From Flavobacteriales bacterium (GTDB lineage: Bacteria > Bacteroidota > Bacteroidia > Flavobacteriales_G > Salibacteraceae), in assembly GCA_018660685.1 (NCBI GenBank), contig JABJJW010000010.1, positions 1 through 64,000 on the forward strand: a stretch of 64,000 nucleotides of DNA. The letters are read 5' to 3'. Positions 35,112-43,166 of the stretch are shown piece by piece. The translations under genes were made by a program, and so were the position numbers. Within the stretch, counting starts at the first letter, position 1. Every line of letters begins with the position of its first letter. Under the pieces are notes generated by a model. It worked only from the letters and a program-made list of their open reading frames with translations, searched no databases and had not been told where the DNA came from.

Positions 35112-36767
35112 TTAATTGTTTTCAAAATACACGCTTAGTTCTGAGTCGAAATGCTCGAGAGCATTCTTAACTGGGAGAGGAATCCCTCCACCATGAGCAC
35201 AAAGTGATCCGAGTTCAAGCGTATCGAGAAGGTCGTCAAAGAGTTCACGGCTAATCTTATAACCGTCATGGGAAGCTTTATGTAGCAATTCTTCCGCTCG
35301 CTTTGTCCCAAGTCGACAGGGAAAGCATTTACCACAGCTTTCATCGGCCGCGAATTCAAATAAGTGTTCTAAATAATCTACGAGTGGAAAATCTTCAGGG
35401 ATGCAGATCACGGATGCGTGTCCAAGGAGGAAGCCGGAGTCTCTAAAGGATTCAAAATCAAGACTCAAATTATCTACCATAGAGCTGGGAACCATCCCAC
35501 CCAAAGGTCCACCGATATGGAGCGCTTTGACTGGAACCCGATATCCACCTCCGTAATCATGGATGATGGTTTTCATGGAAGTTCCCATGTCGGCCTCAAT
35601 CACCCCTGGTTCGTTAAAATGACTGTCAAGGCTAACCAGTTTGGTACCCGAAGACTTTTCAGTTCCACGGCTTGCGAAAGCAGTACCGCCATGCTCTAAT
35701 ATGTATGGAATAGACGCGAGAGTTTCCACGTTATTTACGACAGTTGGCTTATTAAATAATCCCTGTTGAGCCGGATATGGTGGGCGCACTCTAACTTCCG
35801 GTCTCTGACCTTCAATGCTATTGATGAGAGCGGTTTCCTCGCCACAGATATAAGAACCTTGGGCTCTAATGACTTTAAAATGAAAATTGTTGTCTGTTCC
35901 AAGAATTCCATCACCTATGAGTCCGCTATTTGAGAGGTCTTCGATTGCAGCTTCAATTATGCTCACCGATTCAGGATACTCACCACGGATATACACAACG
36001 CCCCAATCAGCTCCGATCACATATCCGGCAATCACCATTCCCAATAAAACCTCGAGAGGTCTTTGCTCCAGTAAAAATCGATCTGTAAACGCTCCAGGAT
36101 CACCTTCATCTGCATTACAGATTACGAACTTGGTGTCATTATCTTCTGCCTTGCAAAACCCTAGCTTCATACCAATCGGAAATCCAGCGCCGCCTCGCCC
36201 TCGAAGATTTGAGTCTTTAATTTCTTTTAGTACTGATTCCTTTTCAGCTTGGAAAACTTTTGTCAGAAGCTCTTTGTAATAATCAATCCCTTTAACTGCT
36301 CGTGTGAGCACGGGTTCGCCAATTGAGCGGACATTATAGGTGTCAGTAGCAGGAGCTCCTGATCTTACAATTTCAGCTAGCTCATCTGTATTTTTTGCTG
36401 AGTAGTTGTTTCCGTTAAATTGAAAAGCGCTGTTTTCATGGCACCTTCCAAGACAGCACATCTCTCCAATTTCACTTTCTGAAAAATGAGTTTTAAGATT
36501 TTCCTTCAGACTATCTTGTGTGCCTGCACAGTGACAAACTGAACCATTACACACGTAAACTTTCTTCCCTTGGTTCTCAGGTTTAAGAAAGTCATAGAAC
36601 GTTGTCGTGCCATACGTGTTCGCCACGCCAATGAGGAAATCATCCGCAAGTTTCTGGAGTTTTTCTTTAGGAACTGTTCCAGTATCTTGAGAGAGCTTAC
36701 CCAGTTCATCAAACAGATTTTCTTTAAGTCCTTTTCGACCTGAGAGTTCACTTATATTTTTAGACAT
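35112..36767 (-). CDS. NAD-linked formate dehydrogenase beta subunit (NuoE-NuoF fusion)
   Basis: The 551-residue diaphorase subunit passes electrons from formate dehydrogenase to NAD. The N-terminal NuoE-like thioredoxin-fold domain (1-135) binds 2Fe-2S with Cys73, Cys78, Cys104 and Cys109 (YVCNGSVCHC, CCLGRC). The NuoF-like part has the FMN/NADH loop LRGRGGAGFPIG, GSYICGEETALINSIEG, and the 4Fe-4S motif SCGKCFPCRLGT near the C-terminus. It is the first gene of a five-gene operon and lies 24 bases before fdhA. The fusion of E and F is the usual form for such formate dehydrogenases. Confidence 0.92.
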   Translation of the reverse strand: MSKNISELSGRKGLKENLFDELGKLSQDTGTVPKEKLQKLADDFLIGVANTYGTTTFYDFLKPENQGKKVYVCNGSVCHCAGTQDSLKENLKTHFSESEIGEMCCLGRCHENSAFQFNGNNYSAKNTDELAEIVRSGAPATDTYNVRSIGEPVLTRAVKGIDYYKELLTKVFQAEKESVLKEIKDSNLRGRGGAGFPIGMKLGFCKAEDNDTKFVICNADEGDPGAFTDRFLLEQRPLEVLLGMVIAGYVIGADWGVVYIRGEYPESVSIIEAAIEDLSNSGLIGDGILGTDNNFHFKVIRAQGSYICGEETALINSIEGQRPEVRVRPPYPAQQGLFNKPTVVNNVETLASIPYILEHGGTAFASRGTEKSSGTKLVSLDSHFNEPGVIEADMGTSMKTIIHDYGGGYRVPVKALHIGGPLGGMVPSSMVDNLSLDFESFRDSGFLLGHASVICIPEDFPLVDYLEHLFEFAADESCGKCFPCRLGTKRAEELLHKASHDGYKISRELFDDLLDTLELGSLCAHGGGIPLPVKNALEHFDSELSVYFENN

Positions 36768-36887
36768 AGAATAGCGTGGATGTTTTAAGGCGTTCTAAAA
36801 ATAATGATCTGGAGCATATGTCTCATTCCGAATCAATATAAGCGGGTCGAACTTCGGAAATGAATTACATCAAAAAGTGGTTTTCTC

Positions 36888-36899
36888 ATGTTGCAACAT
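36888..36899. promoter_or_regulatory. 12-base palindrome upstream of the formate dehydrogenase operon
   Basis: ATGTTGCAACAT is a perfect palindrome 120 bases upstream of the first operon gene. Its size and symmetry would suit a dimeric regulator, for example of the Crp/Fnr type, but no regulator gene is nearby. Confidence 0.35.
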
Positions 36900-37048
36900 C
36901 TATTTCTCATTGAGTCTCAAGAGGATAGTAGAATGAGTCTAAATAAAAAGAGTTGTGTGACAAATATTACTTTGGCTTATTAATTCAAATGTCTATTTTC
37001 GTCTTGTACGAGTTCTTAACTCGATCAATAGAACAAACTCCTACGATT

Positions 37049-37112
37049 AGGCCGGAGCAATATGGTTCAATAGGGTTAGAATTAGATTTCAATCGTCTCC
37101 GGCCTTTTCTTT
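37049..37112 (+). terminator. Long-loop inverted repeat with T-rich tail, possible small-RNA 3' end
   Basis: AGGCCGGAG (37049-37057) and CTCCGGCCT (37097-37105) are perfect 9-base arms separated by 39 bases; the right arm runs into TTTCTTTTTT on the plus strand. ACGATT (37043-37048) and AATCGT (37091-37096), each adjacent to an arm, can also pair. No plus-strand gene precedes it, so it may end an unannotated RNA. Confidence 0.4.
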
Positions 37113-37124
37113 TTTCATTCCAAC

Positions 37125-39344
37125 TTATTTCTTAATTAAAAGCTGAATCAGATCAATGCTGTATCGCATCATTGCCTGCATTTCTTGCACTTTTAGGTGG
37201 GAAGTTTTGTTGAAGACCAGAAGCTTTCCCCCCGTACACTCTACATGATAATCACTGTTCAGAACAACAAAGGATCTTAATTCCGAATGAAAAAGGTCTC
37301 GTGCGGCACCAACATCCGATGCTCTGAGAAGCGCTTTATCGGAAAATTCTTTGTCCTCTTCGAAATCAATATCACCAAATCCCGCTCTCTGAAGAATTTT
37401 GTCGAAAAGTTCTTCCTTCTCTAAAACGAATTCTGGAAGCTTTTGATTGAGGTCGATTGTGATGACGGTTGTGTCGTAGACGATTTTACCCATCCAAGCA
37501 CCTTCATCAAATACCACATCTTGCATGACAAAGTAGAGATTTAGGTCTGGGAGCAGTCCCGTAATTGTATTGTGAATGTATTCGACCGGATGACTCCTAA
37601 AAACAGGAAAGACATTTAAATTACTTGTTTGAAATTCTTTTCCAATAACGAATTGCCATCCATAGTGTGCAGATAATTTCATCATCTCACGTTGATGTTC
37701 TGTCATCCATCTGGGAGAAAGTTGATATTGAGGTTGTAGCATTCTCATGCTGTAGGGATGGGAGCTGGTTGATTCATGATTTCCAAGCCCGCGTACTGTC
37801 CAATTTCCACCTTTAGATTGATAATTCTTTCCATATTCACCCAGGTAGGCCATTGTAGTGTGATCGATAAGAATTGCTTCTTGAAAATTAATGACGACGC
37901 GTTCGTTCATCGGCAATTTCTTCATGGCCGCTTTCGTTTTCAGGAGGTTCACGAAAGTGAATACACCGCCAAGTTTAATTTCATATTTATCATCCAACTG
38001 TTGTCCTGATAGACGCGGTTTCCATATTGCGAGAAGGAATGATCTAATGGTCATTCTAGATTTAATCCACTGCACTAAAAAGGCCATCGAAATTCCGAGT
38101 GCAACCCCCCAAAGCAGTCCATATATTAGAACGGCAAGTACAGTAAAGGCCATCTCAAGCAATTGTTCTTCCCCTTTTTCATAGGCATCAACGAATTGCT
38201 TTGGCGCCGCTAATCTGAAGCCAGTATATATGAGAATTGCTGCAAGACAAGCGAGAGGGATTTCTTCCACAATTGGTTTTAATGCTATAACTAAAATCAG
38301 CAGCATGGCACCATGAAAAAGGTTCGAGAGCCTTGTTTTCGCATTATTTGCAACGTTTACCGAGCTTCTCACTATTACAGCCATAACCGGCAAGCCACCG
38401 ATAAGGGCAGAAATCGAGGTGGAGAACCCTACCGCAATCATGTCCTTGTTCAGATCGGTTTTACGTTGTAATGGATCAAGGTTGTCAATCGCTTTCAGGC
38501 TAATCAGAGTTTCTATGGAGGCCACGAACATCACCGAGAACACAACGAGCCAAAAAGAGGCACTCCCTAGTTTGTCAAAATTCGGAGATTCCAGTCCAAG
38601 TATGAGGTCGTCAGGAAGATCAATCAGCTGTGATAATGGGAATGTAATGTTAGGATCCGTAATGTCCATTACATCGCCAACGATATACTGATAGAGAAGC
38701 ACGTATGGTATAGCAAAGATCAGAACCCAAACTGGGGCCGGAAGGAAGTGAAAAAGCTTATTTCTTACTTTGGGGTAGATGATCATTATTCCCAAACTAA
38801 TGATCGTAATTACAGCGATCCTCGGATCCAGCTGGAAAAGGCTTTTTGGGATTTCAAGCAAACTCCCCATTGCAGAGTCTGCAGTTGAGATATGCCCCAA
38901 ACCAATGTGAGCCTGTTTCGCGAAAATTATTATTCCAATTGCAGCCAACATTCCTTCCACAACCGAGTTTGGAACCAACTCACCGAGCCTGCCTAACTTG
39001 AATAACCCAATGAGCATCTGAAGAACTCCAGCTACAAAAATGGCTGCCAAGACATATGGAAAACCGCTTAATCCACCGTCGCCCAAAAGTTCATTCCCAG
39101 TTAGTATGACAACTATTATTCCTGCTCCTGGACCATTGATGGCGACATGACTACTCCGAATGAAAGTTGCGACAAAGCCACCAACAATCGCAGCAATAAT
39201 TCCTGAAATAGGAGGAGAGCCCGAAGCGATTGCTATTCCCAGACCCAACGGCATAGCAACCAAGGCTACGCTAATCGCCGCTACAAGATCGTGCTTCCAA
39301 AAAGTTTTGTAAAGCTCCTTATTGGTGAGGTTTTCTGCTTTCAA
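37125..39344 (-). CDS. SulP family anion transporter with C-terminal extension
   Basis: Inner-membrane SulP (SLC26) transporter of 739 residues. The transport domain (about 15-435) has AISVALVAMPLGLGIAIASG, the HVAINGPGAGIIVVI signature and 12-14 hydrophobic segments. A STAS domain (about 450-535, GVFTFVNLLKTKAAM and ILIDHTTMAYL) follows. About 200 more residues, absent from ordinary SulP proteins, have a mixed alpha/beta pattern ending SDYHVECTGGKLLVF. Substrate could be sulfate, bicarbonate or another anion. It is divergent from the imelysin gene. Confidence 0.9.
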   Translation of the reverse strand: MKAENLTNKELYKTFWKHDLVAAISVALVAMPLGLGIAIASGSPPISGIIAAIVGGFVATFIRSSHVAINGPGAGIIVVILTGNELLGDGGLSGFPYVLAAIFVAGVLQMLIGLFKLGRLGELVPNSVVEGMLAAIGIIIFAKQAHIGLGHISTADSAMGSLLEIPKSLFQLDPRIAVITIISLGIMIIYPKVRNKLFHFLPAPVWVLIFAIPYVLLYQYIVGDVMDITDPNITFPLSQLIDLPDDLILGLESPNFDKLGSASFWLVVFSVMFVASIETLISLKAIDNLDPLQRKTDLNKDMIAVGFSTSISALIGGLPVMAVIVRSSVNVANNAKTRLSNLFHGAMLLILVIALKPIVEEIPLACLAAILIYTGFRLAAPKQFVDAYEKGEEQLLEMAFTVLAVLIYGLLWGVALGISMAFLVQWIKSRMTIRSFLLAIWKPRLSGQQLDDKYEIKLGGVFTFVNLLKTKAAMKKLPMNERVVINFQEAILIDHTTMAYLGEYGKNYQSKGGNWTVRGLGNHESTSSHPYSMRMLQPQYQLSPRWMTEHQREMMKLSAHYGWQFVIGKEFQTSNLNVFPVFRSHPVEYIHNTITGLLPDLNLYFVMQDVVFDEGAWMGKIVYDTTVITIDLNQKLPEFVLEKEELFDKILQRAGFGDIDFEEDKEFSDKALLRASDVGAARDLFHSELRSFVVLNSDYHVECTGGKLLVFNKTSHLKVQEMQAMMRYSIDLIQLLIKK

Positions 39345-39515
39345 AGAATTGGTTTGAGGCGGGTTAATATAGCAACATTTCGTTAGGCGGTAATTCGATA
39401 ATTTAATGACCGATCAGAGCAATTCTTAAGTTGCTGAAAATTAATTGAGTAATCATTGTTTCAGTTATTATTTGTTTCCGAGGATTCATTTATAATATTT
39501 AAGCAGTTTCGTAGT

Positions 39516-40769
39516 GTGATAAAACCAACTCAATACATAGTCCTGCTTTTCTTGCTGCCATTGCTTATGTCGGCTTGTCGAAAGAAAGGGTGTACAGATC
39601 CAATTGCTTCAAATTACAGTGAAAGTGCTCAAATTGATGATGCTTCGTGCGAGTACTTGGATGTCACTTCGCAATTAAGAGCAGAGGTCATGACGCAATA
39701 TGCGGACATCGTCTACTTTACCTATGAAGACTGTTATCTGGAAGCATTGGTTATGCAGGAGAAAGTTTCCTCCTTTTTGGAATCACCATCCCAGGAAGGT
39801 TTAGAAGAATGTAGAGAAGCTTGGATGCTGACGAGACGTCCATTTGAACAAGCAGAGGTTTTTCGATTCTATGAAGGACCAATAGACGGTGGTTATTCAC
39901 GACTGAGCGAATGGATGATCGACCCTTCTTATATCGATTATGTGAGTGGGGATCCTTTTTCGGGAATAATTTGGGATTCTGAAAATTTCAAAACCATCGA
40001 TGAGGAGGAATTAATAGATGCGAATCAGTCAGAAGGCGAGACCAAGGTCACCATTGGGTTTCATGTGATCGAATTTCTTCTTTGGGGTGAGGACACCGCA
40101 TCGCCTTCTCAACTTACTCCTGGAATGAGGGGTTTTAATGATTTTGCCGCAAACGACAGTGCTGCGACAGATAAGATTAGAAGGTCTCAATATTTGGAAG
40201 CGGCGACGAGTATTCTAGTTGCAGATTTAGCTTCTCTAGTCAAAGACTGGTCTTCGTCAGAGTCTGGGAACTATCGCCAGTCATTTTTAGGTATGAATAG
40301 CACTAAAGGCTTTCGAATGATTTTAACCGGAATGATCAGGTCAGCTGAAACGGAACTCGCCCACAACAGGCTGCGTGTCTCACTTGATAGCTTGGATACA
40401 GAACGTGAGGTTTCGAAATTCAGTGACAATACCTCAACGGATGTGCTCATGACCACCATTGGTCTTCGAAATGTATTTGAGGGCAAGTATGCTCGAGTGG
40501 ATAGTTCAATAATTAGTGGAGCTTCTGTTCTTGATGTGGCGAGCTTGATCGATGATACACTCTCCAATGAAATCCATGACGCTGTCAATGCATCTGTAAA
40601 AGCGAGTGCTCTGATTCTCTCTCCTTTCGATTATAGATTATCCGAAGAATTTGCTGCGGAAAGCTCCATTAGCAACACTGCGAGTGAATTGGAAAATTTG
40701 AGTAAGCTCTTGATAGAGTTGGGGCGGAAACTGGGTTACGAAATCGACCCAACTATCCGAACAAGATAA
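39516..40769 (+). CDS. Imelysin-like (M75) lipoprotein
   Basis: A 417-residue exported lipoprotein. The GTG start at 39516 is preferred because it begins a signal sequence ending at lipobox LMSAC (Cys21). A short GCTDPIASNYSESA module with DDASCEY (about 25-47), a motif common in Bacteroidota surface proteins, comes first. The imelysin domain follows, with the GxHxxE motif in GFHVIEFLLWGED and a second duplicated helical half to the C-terminus. Imelysins are linked to iron uptake; the biochemical role is unsettled. The gene stands alone. Confidence 0.85.
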   Translation: MIKPTQYIVLLFLLPLLMSACRKKGCTDPIASNYSESAQIDDASCEYLDVTSQLRAEVMTQYADIVYFTYEDCYLEALVMQEKVSSFLESPSQEGLEECREAWMLTRRPFEQAEVFRFYEGPIDGGYSRLSEWMIDPSYIDYVSGDPFSGIIWDSENFKTIDEEELIDANQSEGETKVTIGFHVIEFLLWGEDTASPSQLTPGMRGFNDFAANDSAATDKIRRSQYLEAATSILVADLASLVKDWSSSESGNYRQSFLGMNSTKGFRMILTGMIRSAETELAHNRLRVSLDSLDTEREVSKFSDNTSTDVLMTTIGLRNVFEGKYARVDSSIISGASVLDVASLIDDTLSNEIHDAVNASVKASALILSPFDYRLSEEFAAESSISNTASELENLSKLLIELGRKLGYEIDPTIRTR

Positions 40770-41082
40770 ATCCTACCTACCTTCTTCTTTCATCTGAGTT
40801 TGATCATTATCCAATATTGGGACTTGAAATACTAGTCTACCTAATGAGGTGGTAATCAAACCGTTCAACAAGGTGAATATCGTATCTGGGATTCAATAGG
40901 CTAGAAGTCACAACCTTAGTTTTGATTGAGTTGTGCTGATCTCCGTATGTATAGCTCTGCTAACGCTAATCGCACACCCACTGTCGCGATTGTTCTAACT
41001 AATTAATTGATGCCTTGATTTCAAGGCATGCGTAAGGAAACGCTTTCTGGAGCGACTTAGAGCCATCAAAGCAAATTGTGAA
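40770..41082. other. Intergenic region before the YceI gene
   Basis: No gene is supported in these 313 bases. Two symmetric sites are present: CCAATATTGG (40811-40820) and TGCCTTGA-TT-TCAAGGCA (41011-41028). No exact TANNTTTG box was found. Confidence 0.6.
41010..41029. promoter_or_regulatory. Inverted repeat upstream of yceI
   Basis: TGCCTTGA-TT-TCAAGGCA, extended by one A-T pair on each side, lies 54 bases before the YceI start. There is no T-run after it, so an operator or mRNA leader hairpin is more likely than a terminator. Confidence 0.4.
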
Positions 41083-41688
41083 ATGAAGAAAATTTTAATA
41101 TCCGTAGCAGCAGGTGTGTTGATCTGCGCAGGTACCTCCATTGCTCAAGTCGCTAAAAAATGGGGCATCGATAAATCTCATGCCTCAGTTACTTTTAGCA
41201 TCGATCATTTTTTTAGTGAAGTTCCTGGGAAATTCAAGCAATTTGATGGCGACATTTTCTTTGACCCTGCAAATTTGAGCGGGAGCAAAGCAAGTTTCGA
41301 AATTATGGTTGCTAGTATCAGCACTGATGAGAAGGATAGAGATGATCACCTTCAGAGTAGTGACTTTTTTGACGCGACAAATAACCCAATGATCGTATTC
41401 AAGTCAAGCCATATTGTCAAAGCATCTGATAAGCTCTACAACATTCACGGTGAGTTGTCAATGCGTGGAGTGACCAAATCCGTTGTTCTGCCAATGAAAA
41501 TAAAAGGCAGGATGGACAATCCATGGAAAGAAGGGTATGAAATCCTGGGCATCTCGATTTCAACAACGTTGAATCGATCGGATTATGGAGTTGGGACTGG
41601 AAGTTGGGCAGCAACAGCCGTCGTCAGCGATGAGGTTGAAGTGAAGATCAGCATGGAGCTGGATGCTCCGATTGACCCGACTTTATAA
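41083..41688 (+). CDS. YceI family periplasmic protein
   Basis: A 201-residue lipocalin-like beta-barrel protein with a signal peptide (1-21). The family start WGIDKSHASVTFSIDHF, GDIFFDPANLSGSKASFEI, DHLQSSDFFDATNNPMIVFKS and GELSMRGVTKSV are all present. YceI proteins bind long-chain isoprenoids or amphiphiles in the periplasm. It is a single gene, convergent with the DAACS symporter. A 20-base inverted repeat lies upstream. Confidence 0.93.
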   Translation: MKKILISVAAGVLICAGTSIAQVAKKWGIDKSHASVTFSIDHFFSEVPGKFKQFDGDIFFDPANLSGSKASFEIMVASISTDEKDRDDHLQSSDFFDATNNPMIVFKSSHIVKASDKLYNIHGELSMRGVTKSVVLPMKIKGRMDNPWKEGYEILGISISTTLNRSDYGVGTGSWAATAVVSDEVEVKISMELDAPIDPTL

Positions 41689-41703
41689 TTGATAAGGCGC
41701 CTT

Positions 41704-43029
41704 CTAGACTTTCTCTCTTGTCTCGACTCCAAAGAATCGCTCGAATATAATGCAAGCGGTTATGTCGCCAGTAACATTGACGGCCGTCCTAAACATTCCC
41801 ATGATGCGATCAATTCCAATTAACATCATGATCCCTTCAGCTGGAATGCCTGTTCCTTGAAGAACGCTGGCCATTATGATGATTCCTCCACCTGGAATGG
41901 ATGGGGTACCAATGGAGGCGGCCACGATTGTGAACATGATTAATGCAAGGTTTGCGATACTCAGTTCAATGCCATATACCTGGGATATAAATAGGGTAGC
42001 GGCGCATTGAAATAGTGCTGTTCCGTCCATATTAATGGTAGCTCCAATTGGAATAATGAACTTTGAAATGAATGGAGAGATTTCAAGTTCTTCTTGCGCA
42101 GTCTTCATGCTCAAAGGCATAACCGCAGCAGAGCTTGCTGTCGAAAACGCAACCAACTGAAGATCCTTCACCTTTTTAAGAAATGTCCAAGGATTCCTTC
42201 TTCCAATTATGACGACTAGAAGAAGGTAAACCAGAAGAAGTAACAAAAGTCCGATCAATGTGGTGAGCATGAATGCCCCAAGTCCCAGGATGCTCGAAAA
42301 GCCAACTGAAATGATGAGCTGGGCCATTAATCCGAAAACAGCATACGGCGCTATTTCCATTGCCCATCGCACTATAGTCATACAAATCTCCTGGACTGAA
42401 GAAAGAAGGTTAAGGATCGGTTGAGAATTCGGTTTTGACATGACCGAGATGGCAATCCCGATTATGATGGTGAACAACACAATGCTCAGCATCTCTCCAG
42501 TAACCATGCTCGCCAATGGGTTGGAAGGCAGAAGGTTCGAGATAACATGAGGAAGCTCTTCAATAGTCGGCAAGCCGGGTTGACTTGATAAAGAGGCATC
42601 GACAGCTGGTAGCTCTTGTGGTTTTTCAAAGTATTGCCCTGGTTTGATCAACTGGGTTACGGTGATGCCAATAACAACCGCTATGACCGTAGTCGACAAA
42701 AAGTAGACTACTAGGTTTAAACCAACCTTTTTCAGTTTCTCCGTATCCGTATTGCTCGCAATTCCTGTGATGATGGAGGAGAAAATGAGGGGAATCATAA
42801 TCATCTGCACCAGTTTGATGAAGAGCACACCTGGAAAGCCCAACCACTGAGAAGCGTTGTTAGATGTGCTTTCAGATACCAATCCCGTGTCTGGTGAGAG
42901 AAAATAACCCAGCGCCAACCCTAGAATCATTCCAAGCAGAATTTTTGCCCAGAGTCTTGTCTCGAGAAGTCTCTGTAAATAATGGCTGAATTCTGTGAGT
43001 TCTTGAAATCCGGGTCTCATTGACATCAA
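41704..43029 (-). CDS. Dicarboxylate/amino acid:cation symporter
   Basis: A 441-residue inner-membrane transporter of the DAACS (GltP/DctA) family, importing glutamate, aspartate or C4-dicarboxylates with Na+ or H+. FSTASSAAVMPLSM is the first re-entrant hairpin; IPIGATINMDGTALFQ is the NMDGT motif in helix 7; GTPSIPGGGIIIMASVLQGTGIP is hairpin two and DRIMGMFRTAVNVTGD helix 8. The neighbouring pruA suggests a glutamate or proline link, but transcription may be separate (137-base gap). Confidence 0.94.
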   Translation of the reverse strand: MMSMRPGFQELTEFSHYLQRLLETRLWAKILLGMILGLALGYFLSPDTGLVSESTSNNASQWLGFPGVLFIKLVQMIMIPLIFSSIITGIASNTDTEKLKKVGLNLVVYFLSTTVIAVVIGITVTQLIKPGQYFEKPQELPAVDASLSSQPGLPTIEELPHVISNLLPSNPLASMVTGEMLSIVLFTIIIGIAISVMSKPNSQPILNLLSSVQEICMTIVRWAMEIAPYAVFGLMAQLIISVGFSSILGLGAFMLTTLIGLLLLLLVYLLLVVIIGRRNPWTFLKKVKDLQLVAFSTASSAAVMPLSMKTAQEELEISPFISKFIIPIGATINMDGTALFQCAATLFISQVYGIELSIANLALIMFTIVAASIGTPSIPGGGIIIMASVLQGTGIPAEGIMMLIGIDRIMGMFRTAVNVTGDITACIIFERFFGVETREKV

Positions 43030-43166
43030 AGATCAGCCTTGTTTTTAGAATGAAATATGAAATTAATCAATCTTCAGGGTGATGTACTTGACGCTCACGT
43101 TCTAAATCCCAATTGGAAAAAGGGCTACTATTTCACTAGAAAAAGAGGCCGTTAGCTGGCATTGTC

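Larger units (their letters stand above)
36768..37124. other. Intergenic region between SulP and formate dehydrogenase genes
   Basis: No gene is supported in these 357 bases. It must hold the promoter of the formate dehydrogenase operon (minus strand), although no exact TANNTTTG box was seen. A perfect 12-base palindrome lies at 36888-36899. A long-loop inverted repeat (37049-37105) lies just after the SulP stop and is followed on the plus strand by a T-rich run. A 60-codon plus-strand frame here looks random. Confidence 0.7.

Noticed and set aside
36953-37135. 60-codon plus-strand frame after the formate dehydrogenase promoter region
   Set aside because: No plausible family or RBS; it runs through the inverted repeat and into the SulP stop region.
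40770-41082. Terminator after the imelysin gene
   Set aside because: The palindromes there are far from the stop and not followed by T runs.
41694-41703. Palindrome AAGGCGCCTT between yceI and the DAACS gene
   Set aside because: Short, GC-symmetric and without a T tail; it could occur by chance.
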